DNA of 64,000 nt from CAZRHH01 sp964599885. GTDB lineage: Bacteria; Chloroflexota; Dehalococcoidia; DSTF01; JACRBR01. The notes beneath the pieces were generated by a model, which saw nothing but the letters and a program-made list of their open reading frames with translations, did no database searches and had not been told where the DNA came from. Shown piece after piece: positions 33,838 through 42,208 of this stretch. Position 1 is the first letter of the stretch; every line of letters starts with the position of its first letter. The stretch is taken from NCBI GenBank assembly GCA_964599885.1, contig CAZRHH010000003.1, positions 1 through 64,000 on the forward strand, written 5' to 3'. A program made the position numbers and the translations under genes.

Positions 33838-35583
33838 ATGGATATGGGCAGCAACAGCAGCAAGCACCGAACACTTGCGAGCACACTCTTTCACCTGTTG
33901 CCGGAACCGGTATGGGAAAGTCTGCGCGAGCGGATGACGCAGCACGCGTTCGAGCCGGGAGAAACGATCGTTGCGCAGGGCACGATGGAGCCAGATTTTC
34001 ACGTCATCATCGAGGGCGTGGCGGCGGTCGTGGCGCAAACGCGTGAAGGCGAATCGCGGGAGCTCGGGCGCCTCGGCTTCGGCGAGTGTGTCGGCGAGAT
34101 GTCGCTGCTGACGGGTGATCCGGCTTCGGCTGACGTTGTGGCCGTGACGCGGACGACGACGTACTCAGTTTCGCAGGCGGGGTTGGCGGCGATCGGCGGT
34201 CTGCGTGCGCAGCTGATCGAGGCGCTGTCGGCGATCCTTGCGGCGCGACTGAAGCACGCGAACGAGCGCCTGCTTTCGCGACATGCGGCGAACGTGCATG
34301 TGATCTGCTGCGCGGCGGAGGACATTGGCGTGGTGGCGGGCCTGGGCGACGCGATTGCCCGTGCGACCGGGCGCCGTGTACTGACGCTCGCCGTGGACAG
34401 CGTTGCCGATCGCGTTTCGTCGCTGCACGCGGCGCGAAGCGATGTCCGCGCGCTGGACGACGGGGCGCTGAGTGCTATTCAGAGCGTGATCGCGTCAGCG
34501 GAGCGCGACTACGACGACATCCTGGTGCTGGGGCACGAACAAGCATCGCACGCGATGGCGCCGGATGCGGCATCGATGCTGCATGTGGTGCGGGACGACG
34601 GGCTGCAACTGGTGCCGTCCTCGCATATGACGGCGGGACAGCTGATCGCCATCACCGGCGAGGCGTCGACGGTACCCGTGCTGGCGCGGATGTCGCAGCG
34701 CGCGGGGCGGCCTGTGGTCGCGATCCTGCCGGCAACGACAAGCGGCGGCATCGACAAGTTGGCGCGGTTGCTGACGGGAAGGACGGTCGGCGTGGCGTTC
34801 GGCGCCGGGGCTGCGAAGGGGCTGGCGCATCTCGGCGTCCTGCGGGCGCTGGCGGAGATGCGCGTCCCGATTGACGCCGTGTCTGGGTGCAGCATCGGTG
34901 CGGCGGTCGCGGCGGGATACGCGTCGGGGCTGTCGATCGACGAACTGACGGATTCGACGGTTGCGGCGGCGGCGCGGGCGATTCGGCCTGCGCTGCCCTT
35001 GCGTTCGTTTCTAAGCAATGCGGGGATCCGCGAGGAGCTCCGCAAGCTTGCAGGTGATCTGCGGATCGAAGATCTCAATCTTCCGACGGCGATTATCGCG
35101 ACGGATCTGTTCCGGCGTGCGGAAGTGAATTTTACATCGGGGTTGCTGTGGCCGCGGTTGCTTGCGAGCATGGCGATTCCGGGCGTGTACCCGCCGTCGC
35201 CCGGGATGGGTAGCTGGCTGGTGGACGGCGGCGTACTGAACCCGGTGCCGGTGCGGCAGTGCCGTGAACTTGGGGCGGGCGTCGTCATCGGCGTACGGCT
35301 GACGGCGACGCGCACGTCGCCGCGCGAACGGTTGGAGACGAAACCGGGGAAGCCCCTAGCAATCGAGACGATCATGCGGACGTTCGAGATCATGCTGAAC
35401 AGGATCTCGGAAGTGAGCCACGAACAGGCGGACATCAACCTGGAGATCTGCATTGACGGCACCGGCGGTGTGCGTGACTTCCAGCGCGGGCGTGAGATCG
35501 CCGATGCGGGATATCGCGCCGCGATGAATGTGACGCCGGCCGTGCAGCGCGTGCTGCCGTACGCGATGGGAGCGACGGCGTGA
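33838..35583 (+). CDS. cyclic-nucleotide-binding/patatin-like phospholipase (NTE family)
   Basis: 581 residues. Residues 20-130 form a cyclic-nucleotide-binding domain (PGETIVAQGTMEPDFHVIIEGVAAVV, FGECVGEMSLLTGDP). The middle is a Rossmann-like spacer. The C-terminal patatin domain has the oxyanion loop VAFGAGAAKGLAHLG, the nucleophile elbow SGCSIGAAV (serine about residue 353) and the catalytic DGG (about residue 462). Neuropathy-target-esterase-like enzymes remove acyl chains from phospholipids. The stop overlaps the ABC permease start in GTGA, so lipase and transporter are coupled. Confidence 0.9.
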   Translation: MDMGSNSSKHRTLASTLFHLLPEPVWESLRERMTQHAFEPGETIVAQGTMEPDFHVIIEGVAAVVAQTREGESRELGRLGFGECVGEMSLLTGDPASADVVAVTRTTTYSVSQAGLAAIGGLRAQLIEALSAILAARLKHANERLLSRHAANVHVICCAAEDIGVVAGLGDAIARATGRRVLTLAVDSVADRVSSLHAARSDVRALDDGALSAIQSVIASAERDYDDILVLGHEQASHAMAPDAASMLHVVRDDGLQLVPSSHMTAGQLIAITGEASTVPVLARMSQRAGRPVVAILPATTSGGIDKLARLLTGRTVGVAFGAGAAKGLAHLGVLRALAEMRVPIDAVSGCSIGAAVAAGYASGLSIDELTDSTVAAAARAIRPALPLRSFLSNAGIREELRKLAGDLRIEDLNLPTAIIATDLFRRAEVNFTSGLLWPRLLASMAIPGVYPPSPGMGSWLVDGGVLNPVPVRQCRELGAGVVIGVRLTATRTSPRERLETKPGKPLAIETIMRTFEIMLNRISEVSHEQADINLEICIDGTGGVRDFQRGREIADAGYRAAMNVTPAVQRVLPYAMGATA

Positions 35584-36689
35584 TTCTGCTGGCGGTCCGC
35601 AACCTTGTGAGCGAGAAGACGCGCTTTGCGTTTTCGGCGGCGGGGATTGGGTTCGCGGTATTTCTGATTACCGTGCTGCTCGGGCTGTACCAGGGGTGGA
35701 ACCAGAAGGTCGGCGGGTTCGTCGAGGATATCGACACGGACGCGTGGATCGCGCGCGAGGGGACGACGGACTTCATCAACGCGGCATCGATCGTGCCGCG
35801 CGCGGTGGGCGATGAGCTTGAGGCGCGCGACGACGTGGCTAGGGTTCATCCGCTGATCGTGCGGCCGATGCAGTTTCTTGAAGGGGACAAGAAGGTCGAG
35901 ATTCACCTCATCGGCTATGACGTCAATGCCGGGATCGGCGGGCCGGCGAAGGTCGTGAAGGGTGAGGGCGTGCCCGGTCCGGGCGAAATCGTCGTCGACG
36001 ATGTGCTGTCGAAGACGACGGGTGTCACGGTTGGTGATGAGCTGACGAGCGGCGACACGACGTGGCGCGTCGTCGGCATCGCGACGGGCGGAAACTTCGC
36101 ATTCACGCAGGCGGCGTTCGTGCGGATCGAGGACGCGGCGGCGCTGCTGGACATGGGCGATCTTGTGACGTTTTGGCTGGTGGATATGCAGGATGGCGCA
36201 TCGATCGACGCGCTGACGGCGGACGTTCGGGGCGCGAACGCCGGGCTGACGGTATTCACGTCGGAGGAGTTCGCGTCGGCGACGCGGCACCGGATCCTCG
36301 ATAACGTGATCCCGATTCTGGTGCTGATCGTAGGGCTGGCGTTTGTGGTGGGGATCGCGATCACGAGCCTGACGATTTATACGGCGACGGTGGAACGGAC
36401 GCGCGAGTTCGGCATCATGAAGGCGGTGGGGTTCAACAACTTCGATCTATACCGGTTGGTGCTGGTGCAGAGTTGCGTGACGGGGCTGGTCGGGTTTTTG
36501 TTTGGGGTGGCGCTGACGCTGGTGCTGAGCCAGTTCATCGATCGGGTAGCGGCGCAGTTCATCGTGTTCGTGCGGCCGGTGGATGTGCTGGCGGTGCTGG
36601 TGGCGACGGTGTTGATGGCGGGGCTGTCATCGATCATTCCGGCGCGGCGTGTCGGCGGGATCGATCCTGCTGTCGCGTTCAAGGGGTAG
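35580..36689 (+). CDS. ABC transporter permease (FtsX/MacB type)
   Basis: 369 residues with GTG start in the GTGA overlap. A first transmembrane segment (FAFSAAGIGFAVFLITVLLGLYQG) precedes a large extracytoplasmic domain of about 230 residues, followed by three C-terminal segments (VIPILVLIVGLAFVVGIAITSL, LVLVQSCVTGLVGFLFGVALTLVL, VDVLAVLVATVLMAGLSSIIPA). This is the four-helix layout of FtsX-domain permeases (DevC-like). The stop is 3 bases before the ATPase start. Confidence 0.9.
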   Translation: MILLAVRNLVSEKTRFAFSAAGIGFAVFLITVLLGLYQGWNQKVGGFVEDIDTDAWIAREGTTDFINAASIVPRAVGDELEARDDVARVHPLIVRPMQFLEGDKKVEIHLIGYDVNAGIGGPAKVVKGEGVPGPGEIVVDDVLSKTTGVTVGDELTSGDTTWRVVGIATGGNFAFTQAAFVRIEDAAALLDMGDLVTFWLVDMQDGASIDALTADVRGANAGLTVFTSEEFASATRHRILDNVIPILVLIVGLAFVVGIAITSLTIYTATVERTREFGIMKAVGFNNFDLYRLVLVQSCVTGLVGFLFGVALTLVLSQFIDRVAAQFIVFVRPVDVLAVLVATVLMAGLSSIIPARRVGGIDPAVAFKG

Positions 36690-36692
36690 CGG

Positions 36693-37430
36693 ATGGCACG
36701 CGACGTACTTCAGCTTGTCGAAGTGAGCCAGCAGTTTGGCGACAAGGCGAATCCGACGCATGCGTTGCGCGGAGTGTCGCTCCAGATGCCCGAAAAGGAA
36801 GTGCTGATCGTGATGGGGCCATCGGGCGCGGGCAAGTCTACGTTGCTTGCGATCGCTGGCGCGCTGCGTCGCCCGACGTCGGGCGAGGTGATCATTGACG
36901 ACGTGCGGTTGTCGGGGCTGAGCGATTCGGCGCTCGCTGATGTGCGCCTGCACAAGGTGGGGTTCGTATTCCAGGAGTTCAACCTGCTGGACGCGCTGAC
37001 GGTGATGCAGAACATTGAGCTGGTGCTCGGCAAGGCGCGCGTTCCTCGGCGGCAGGCGCGGGCGCGCGGCGCGGAGATCCTGTCGATCCTTGGGATGTCA
37101 CATCGGGCGGATGCGCATCCGAAGACACTGAGTGGCGGCGAGCGGCAGCGCGTGGCGATCGCGCGAGCGCTGGTGAACAATCCGGCGGTGATTCTCGCGG
37201 ACGAGCCGACGGCGAGCCTCGACGGCACACGCGGCGCGGAGGTGATGTCGCTGTTGCAGATGATTGCGCACGATATGGGGACGGCGGTGATGCTGGTGAG
37301 CCACGATCATCGTGTGCTGGATTACGCGGACCGGATCGTGTGGCTGGAAGACGGGCACATCGAAGACCGCGAGCGATCGTCGTTTGCGCCGGCGCATGTG
37401 CAAGCGGTGGCGGCGCCGAGCGCGCCGTAG
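36693..37430 (+). CDS. ABC transporter ATP-binding protein (MacB/LolD type)
   Basis: 245 residues. Walker A GPSGAGKST, signature LSGGERQRVAIARAL, Walker B VILADEPTAS, and the H-loop VSHDH are intact. With the preceding FtsX-type permease it forms an exporter, probably driving a lipid, lipoprotein or peptide out of the membrane; the adjacent phospholipase gene suggests a lipid cargo (inference). Last gene before the tRNA. Confidence 0.92.
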   Translation: MARDVLQLVEVSQQFGDKANPTHALRGVSLQMPEKEVLIVMGPSGAGKSTLLAIAGALRRPTSGEVIIDDVRLSGLSDSALADVRLHKVGFVFQEFNLLDALTVMQNIELVLGKARVPRRQARARGAEILSILGMSHRADAHPKTLSGGERQRVAIARALVNNPAVILADEPTASLDGTRGAEVMSLLQMIAHDMGTAVMLVSHDHRVLDYADRIVWLEDGHIEDRERSSFAPAHVQAVAAPSAP

Positions 37431-37496
37431 CGGTTGCTGCCGGAGCGGCGGCTGCGCGCGGCGGATGCTATACACTGGCTGTTGGAGCGCTCGCGA

Positions 37497-37572
37497 GCGG
37501 GAGTAGCTCAGTTGGTAGAGCATCTGCTTCCCAAGCAGAGGGTCGTGGGTTCGAGTCCCATCTCCCGCTCCA
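37497..37572 (+). tRNA. tRNA-Gly (anticodon CCC), CCA encoded
   Basis: A 76-base cloverleaf: acceptor GCGGGAG pairs with CTCCCGC, D arm GCTC-AGTTGGTA-GAGC, anticodon stem TCTGC/GCAGA with loop TTCCCAA, T arm GTGGG-TTCGAGT-CCCAT, then discriminator T and an encoded CCA. Anticodon CCC reads GGG. The 3' side is followed directly by the genomic island, a usual arrangement because integrases target tRNA genes. No integrase gene is present in the window. Confidence 0.97.
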
Positions 37573-38252
37573 ACCTTTTCGGATTCGAATTGGTCGCCTG
37601 AACGGCCGAATTTCGACGGATTTGGTGACCATCTGCTTATCACGTAGTCCGTCTACCGTCCGGCCGGTTTGGCGCCGGCGTCGGTATCCTGCAGCTTGCC
37701 CAAGCGCCTGGATGGCGAATCGCGACCATCTGCTTACTGAGCAAAGAGTCGCGGGCCCACTCATACGGACGATCCGCTCGAGCACGCGAGTGTACGGTTC
37801 CCTTTGGGGATCCCTGCGACTTTGCACGGAAAAGCGCGCGCCGCGTGTCGCGACACGACCCGACCACCCGTCCTTTCGGCGTGGGCGTGGTCACCCCTTC
37901 ATCATTGGTCCAAAACCGCGACTGGCCACTTAGCCGACGCCGCTTCCGTCAGGCTACATCGGTCGACGGAATAGCTTCGCAGCATAAGGAGTTCTTGAGC
38001 ATTCCAGCGTCTGGGGAAAGAGACTGTCTGTCACGCTAGAGGCGTGCCGCAGTCAGGTTCATATCGAATTCTTGTGTATCCATTGGTTGTCCTACTGAGT
38101 TCCGAACGAACACTGCGCACAAGGCTGGCGGTCCAGGCGCGCTAGTCAATCTCGACTTTATGCTGGCATATGCTCGCCAACTTCGCGTTACACCCGCCGA
38201 ACTTGCGCGAAAAGGTTGTATAGTTGCTCGTCACATAGCCTTAGGAGGATCA
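37573..38252. other. 680-base gene-free left edge of the island
   Basis: No supported coding frame. It contains two degenerate copies, in the opposite orientation to the right-hand arrays, of the 91-bp repeat (see the repeat entry), and ends with a TAGGAGG ribosome site for the first island gene. Base composition drops from here on. Confidence 0.6.
37617..37765 (-). repeat. inverted, degenerate copies of the 91-bp repeat
   Basis: CGGATTTGGTGACCATCTGCTT near 37617 matches 20 of 22 bases with the reverse complement of the repeat arrays at 55.5 and 63.6 kb (CGGATTTGGCGAGCATCTGCTT). A second copy, CGCGACCATCTGCTTACTGAG near 37721, lies 98 bases further on and continues into AAAGAGTCGCGGG. Both keep a CATCTGCTT core that is also the 5' half of the tRNA-Gly anticodon arm. 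Confidence 0.6.
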
Positions 38253-38570
38253 ATGTCGGGATCAGGTTCTGGCGGTGGTGTACCGCCATCGGCCGATCAG
38301 GGAACGCCATGCGCGGAGCTGTCTTTTGAGACCATGCTCGCAACCCCTGCAGAAGACGTTATTAAGGGCTTGAAGGTCGGTGACGTTCTGGAAATTGCGC
38401 TGGAAGGCGCCGCGCAGATCGTTGTCGCGAAACTGGGCGCGGCCATCGCCGGTGCGATCGTGGTGAACCTACCGGAACTCCTTCGATGTTTGCAACAGGG
38501 AGCAGCGTTCGTCGCAGACGTTAAGGCGATTGAGGACGGCGCCATCACCGTGGTGGTGCGCCCGAAATGA
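38253..38570 (+). CDS. 105-residue hydrophobic island protein
   Basis: Started at ATG 38253 with TAGGAGG six bases upstream; the frame is open to 38160 without ribosome site. N-terminus MSGSGSGGGVPPSADQGTPC is glycine/serine-rich and flexible, followed by an alanine- and valine-rich domain (DVIKGLKVGDVLEIAL, AAIAGAIVVNLPELLRCLQQG, GAITVVVRP). Two cysteines (about residues 20 and 75). Its stop overlaps the next ATG. Not recognised; as the first gene of the QueC operon it may be the substrate or carrier of the system. Confidence 0.7.
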   Translation: MSGSGSGGGVPPSADQGTPCAELSFETMLATPAEDVIKGLKVGDVLEIALEGAAQIVVAKLGAAIAGAIVVNLPELLRCLQQGAAFVADVKAIEDGAITVVVRPK

Positions 38571-39760
38571 TCGTCGTTGGAGGCGTCTACGGTGAAGAGG
38601 TTGTCCAACCCAAGCGCCGAACGGTGATCGGATCCGGGTTGAGAGCCGCGGCGGCAATCTCCAAGGCGACAAGCGTTACGCTGCGAACAGCATTGACAGC
38701 CGATGAGCTCCGTCCCGTTCGAACGACAGCAGCAACCTTCGGGATCGGCCTCGAACATACCTTGAGAGAAAGGCCAGTGTCGTTCACCTATGAGACGCCT
38801 CTGTCTCGACCATACTTCGACGAACCCGGCACGATCGTTGATATCGACGCAGAGGATGAGGTCGTGTTGGCATTCGGCATGGTCGATGCCAAGGTGTCGG
38901 TGCGTGCAGCTCGTTTGGTAATCGATCCGCAGCGCCCTGGTCTTACAGACCTTCGAAGACACATCATGTTTGAAGCGCCCAAAGTCGCGATCGTTGCGAA
39001 TCAATGGGAGGTTCGGTCTCTAGAGCCGGAATCAGAATCCCTTACAGAAGCCGCACGCGGACTCCTGTTGAAGCAGCGTGCGGAGGTGGTGGTTGTGAAG
39101 CGCGGGGCGATGGGGGCTCTTGTTGTGACAGCAACGGGCGCGCAGGAAGTCGGGCCTTTCCCAACTGCACGTGTGTGGCCGCTAGGAACAGGTGACGTAT
39201 TTAGCGGCGTGTTTGCTTGGGCTTGGGGCCAACAACAGCTGGATCCCACAGTGGCTGCAAGGGTTGCCGCTCGTGCAACTGCCAAGTGGGTATTGAGTCG
39301 CGGCGACGCCCCAGTCCAGGTGCTTTCAGAAGCCGGTGTCCCGTTGACACCTTCACAAGTCGTGGAGGTTCGACCGCGCGAACTAGTGGTCTACCTTGCC
39401 GGCCCCTTTTTCAACCTAGGCCAACGAATGTTGGTCGATCTCGCTCGCAGGTCGCTCAAGGGCCTAGGAGCGCGAGTATTCTCACCGCTTCATGACGTCG
39501 GCCACGGTAAGCCAAACCATGTTGCTCCAGCAGACATCGCTGGACTGGATGGCGCCCACTCAGTTCTTGCGCTACTAGATGGAGTTGATCCCGGCACGCT
39601 CTTCGAAGTCGGATACTCGTTCGCGCAGGCGAAGCCGGTGGTTGGTTTCTGCGAAGACCCCGAGGCACCAGACCTCACGATGTTGTCTGGCAACGGGCTG
39701 ACCATCACTGCGGATCTTCCAACGGCAATCTACAAAGCCATTTGGGCTGGAATGCAATGA
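38567..39760 (+). CDS. PfkB-type kinase fused to nucleoside 2-deoxyribosyltransferase
   Basis: 397 residues. The first 250 resemble a shortened PfkB (ribokinase-like) fold with VAIVANQWEVRSL, VVVKRGAMGALVV and the catalytic LGTGDVFSGVF (aspartate about residue 207). After a linker, residues 270-395 are a nucleoside 2-deoxyribosyltransferase: LVVYLAGPFF at the start and GTLFEVGYSFAQAKPVVG with the catalytic glutamate (about 347). Such a fusion could swap a base onto deoxyribose and phosphorylate the nucleoside. Start overlaps the preceding stop (ATGA) and its own stop overlaps queC-like ATG. Confidence 0.82.
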   Translation: MIVVGGVYGEEVVQPKRRTVIGSGLRAAAAISKATSVTLRTALTADELRPVRTTAATFGIGLEHTLRERPVSFTYETPLSRPYFDEPGTIVDIDAEDEVVLAFGMVDAKVSVRAARLVIDPQRPGLTDLRRHIMFEAPKVAIVANQWEVRSLEPESESLTEAARGLLLKQRAEVVVVKRGAMGALVVTATGAQEVGPFPTARVWPLGTGDVFSGVFAWAWGQQQLDPTVAARVAARATAKWVLSRGDAPVQVLSEAGVPLTPSQVVEVRPRELVVYLAGPFFNLGQRMLVDLARRSLKGLGARVFSPLHDVGHGKPNHVAPADIAGLDGAHSVLALLDGVDPGTLFEVGYSFAQAKPVVGFCEDPEAPDLTMLSGNGLTITADLPTAIYKAIWAGMQ

Positions 39761-40347
39761 GTGCGGCTCTTCTGCTTTCCGGTGGCGTAGACTCGACTGC
39801 GCTCGCGGCTCTGGAGAAGCCGCAGATTGCTCTTGTTATTGACTATGGCCAACGAGCGGCCGTCGCCGAAGTCCGCGCTTCGACGTCGATCGCGTCTCGG
39901 CTTGAGATACCCCTCAAGGTCCTGTCGATAGACTGTTCAGTCGTTGGCCGAGGAGACATGGCGGCAAGCGAACTTACTTCGGATCTGGCTCCCGTTTCGG
40001 AGTGGTGGCCGTTTCGGAATCAACTGCTTGTCACGTTGGCCGCTGCAAGTCTGGTCGATGATTCTGTCGACGAGCTAGTTATTGGCACCGTCGCAGGTGA
40101 TCAGGTTCACGCCGATGGCCGACGAGAGTTCGTTGAGACACTCGATCGACTTCTGTCCATTCAGGAGGGCGGCTTGCGATTGCGTGCACCAGCTTTAGGC
40201 ATGCGAAGTGCGGAGTTGGTTCAATCTGCCAACCTCCGGAAGGGCATTCTTGCATGGACACATTCTTGCCATCGGGCAAACTATGCATGCGGGCGATGCC
40301 GCGGGTGTAACAAGCGGGCCGAGGTCTTCGCCGAATTGGGGTTGTAA
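39757..40347 (+). CDS. QueC-like 7-cyano-7-deazaguanine synthase homologue
   Basis: 196 residues from ATG 39757, shorter than the usual 220-240 of QueC. PP-loop LLSGGVDSTALA, YGQRAAVAEV, RNQLLVTLAAA and the zinc site CHRANYACGRCRGC (C-x7-C-x2-C-x2-C) near the C-terminus are all present. QueC converts 7-carboxy-7-deazaguanine to preQ0; QueC-like proteins in type IV CBASS were reported to act in antiphage defence. The adjacent genes (deoxyribosyltransferase, SagB-like, OGG-like, QueE) make a housekeeping queuosine role unlikely. Confidence 0.88.
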   Translation: MSAALLLSGGVDSTALAALEKPQIALVIDYGQRAAVAEVRASTSIASRLEIPLKVLSIDCSVVGRGDMAASELTSDLAPVSEWWPFRNQLLVTLAAASLVDDSVDELVIGTVAGDQVHADGRREFVETLDRLLSIQEGGLRLRAPALGMRSAELVQSANLRKGILAWTHSCHRANYACGRCRGCNKRAEVFAELGL

Positions 40348-40350
40348 CGC

Positions 40351-41226
40351 GTGAGCAGTAAACGCTCGGTCTTGTTTCACACAGGCACAGAGGTTTTCTT
40401 CGACGAGGACCACCAGACGTTTGTCACGAGTACTCCTGAATTACTTCAGGAGCTATCCCTCCTGACGCAGCGCATGGAAATTGCGAGCACCGTTCTCGAG
40501 CCTTGGATGCCATCTGCCGCCGCCCGTGCTCTGCTAGATGAAGAAAGGTCTCTCGCCCCTCGTTCCTCTCGCCGATCCTTCGTGACTTGGAAACCACACT
40601 CTGGTACGCCTGTCACGTCGATACGCCCTTCGCCCCTACCTGATGAGACATTTGAACGAGTGCTCGTGCGAAGGCGATCGAGCCGTAAGTTCGGCAAACC
40701 ATCTGCAGAGGAGACTTTGGCAGTCCTAGTACACGCGGCCCGAATGAGCGGCACGATAGACGACGTGCAAGGCTCGTATCGGGTCTCGCCTACACCATCT
40801 GCGGGAGCGCGACATCCCTGCGAGGTCGTTGCGGTCGTGAATGACGTCGATAGTCTTCAGCCCGGTTTGTATTGGTTCGATCGGCTTAGAGCTCAGTTCG
40901 TAACACTTGATGATGAAGGAGCATTACGGAGGGAAAGCAACTCGTTGGCTGCTCTCGCTCTGCACCTGCCCGAACCTCCCCCCGTTGTGCTCGTCATCGT
41001 TGCGCAACTCTCGCGTACACTAAGCAGCTACGTAGGCGGTCTTTCCCTCGTTCTTCGAGACGCAGGCGCCCTCATCGCAACTATGAGTCTCGTTGCTACG
41101 TCCTTAGGCTTGGCTTCATGTCCTATCGGCACATGCAATAGCTCCAAGTTTTCCGCCGTACTTGGCGGACCGGACGAGGACTGGGTTGATCTTGGCGGCC
41201 TAGCCATAGGTCGTCCTACACGCTAA
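40351..41226 (+). CDS. SagB/ThcOx-type nitroreductase-family oxidoreductase
   Basis: 291 residues with GTG start, 3 bases after the QueC-like stop. After an N-terminal extension of about 100 residues, the FMN-binding nitroreductase fold shows VRRRSSRKFGKPS, RVSPTPSAGARHPCEVV, and a C-terminal MSLVATSLGLASCPIGTC. SagB-like enzymes oxidise azolines in peptide products; in this operon the natural substrate may be a deazaguanine intermediate or the 105-residue protein (inference). Confidence 0.8.
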   Translation: MSSKRSVLFHTGTEVFFDEDHQTFVTSTPELLQELSLLTQRMEIASTVLEPWMPSAAARALLDEERSLAPRSSRRSFVTWKPHSGTPVTSIRPSPLPDETFERVLVRRRSSRKFGKPSAEETLAVLVHAARMSGTIDDVQGSYRVSPTPSAGARHPCEVVAVVNDVDSLQPGLYWFDRLRAQFVTLDDEGALRRESNSLAALALHLPEPPPVVLVIVAQLSRTLSSYVGGLSLVLRDAGALIATMSLVATSLGLASCPIGTCNSSKFSAVLGGPDEDWVDLGGLAIGRPTR

Positions 41227-41302
41227 TCTCGGGTGTTTGGCGCTGGCGATCTAGGAGATCGCTCACGGACGTTGCCGTCTTGTTCGGCTTACCCTTGAGC
41301 CT

Positions 41303-42208
41303 ATGCAGGAGAACGAGATGTCGGCACAGTCTGAGGACGCACGGTCGTGCTCGTCGACTCCGGCCCCGGACTCCTCATTTGAGATCGTCGTACGCGTGAC
41401 CGGCATCGACACCGTCCTTTCCTGCCAATGGGGCGATTCGAGGGCGTTTGGCACGGCGGCCTACTGGCTCGCGCAGTATCGACTCCACTACACACAGCAC
41501 GTCACTATCAGTCCGCGCTTAGGTAACAATCTTGTGGAAGAAGTGACTGCGTGCCTTCTAGGTGGTTTCGGCATCCGCGCTGAAGTTGCCCTCATGGCGT
41601 TCGAGAGGCTCCGTTACTCGGGCGCGATTCGCGCTGGTGTGGCAGTAGAAGAACTTGAATCTCTTTTGCTGGAACCGCTCGAGCTATCCGGAGGTCTCAT
41701 CCGCTATCGGTTTCCTAGGCAGCGGGCCCGGCGAATCGCTGAAGCCGTCAATCGCCTCGCACTTTTGCCAGTTTTTCCAACCGATCCTCTGGATCTACGA
41801 AACCTTCTTGTCGAAATATCAGGCATCGGACCAAAGACTGCTTCCTGGATCGTGCGGAACCTAACTGGAGCGCAACTCGCAGTCGTAGATGTTCACGTCC
41901 ATCGTGCTGGCCTTCGCGCTGGCTTCTTTGCAACCGAGTGGAAGTTGCCGCGCCACTACTCGTCTTGCGAGGAGGCCTTTCTGGGCTTTGCAAGGCTCGC
42001 GAAGGTGGATGCCAACCGCCTCGACATGCTGATATGGGATCAAATGAGAAGGCATAGAATGCGGGTCCCGAGTCTCCTAGGCGTCGGACCGTCCTCAGAA
42101 GATATGTCGGCTGCTTATCCGACCTCACTTCCCACGCTCATTGCCCCAGAGCAGGATGTGCAACCTTGTGCTAAATCCAACATTCAGCTGAACGGCCTCA
42201 TCAGCTAG
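41303..42208 (+). CDS. OGG-like HhH-GPD DNA glycosylase
   Basis: 301 residues. A helix-hairpin-helix (EISGIGPKTASWIVRNL, catalytic-lysine region about residue 176) is followed by the GPD aspartate in AVVDVHVHRAG (about residue 196). The overall order, including an N-terminal strand region (FEIVVRVTGIDTVLSC), agrees with 8-oxoguanine glycosylase relatives. OGG-like genes also accompany QueC-like genes in type IV CBASS (as I recall from the CBASS classification literature). No 4Fe-4S cluster cysteines. Its end overlaps the convergent QueE gene by 84 bases. Confidence 0.8.
   Translation: MQENEMSAQSEDARSCSSTPAPDSSFEIVVRVTGIDTVLSCQWGDSRAFGTAAYWLAQYRLHYTQHVTISPRLGNNLVEEVTACLLGGFGIRAEVALMAFERLRYSGAIRAGVAVEELESLLLEPLELSGGLIRYRFPRQRARRIAEAVNRLALLPVFPTDPLDLRNLLVEISGIGPKTASWIVRNLTGAQLAVVDVHVHRAGLRAGFFATEWKLPRHYSSCEEAFLGFARLAKVDANRLDMLIWDQMRRHRMRVPSLLGVGPSSEDMSAAYPTSLPTLIAPEQDVQPCAKSNIQLNGLIS

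Noticed and set aside
34509..36290. 593-codon minus-strand frame opposite patatin and permease genes
   Set aside because: Antisense composition and no ribosome site; both plus-strand genes have conserved motifs.
37721..37765. Second tRNA gene after tRNA-Gly
   Set aside because: Only the CATCTGCTT part and a weak AGAGTCGCGGG are tRNA-like; acceptor and T arms do not pair.
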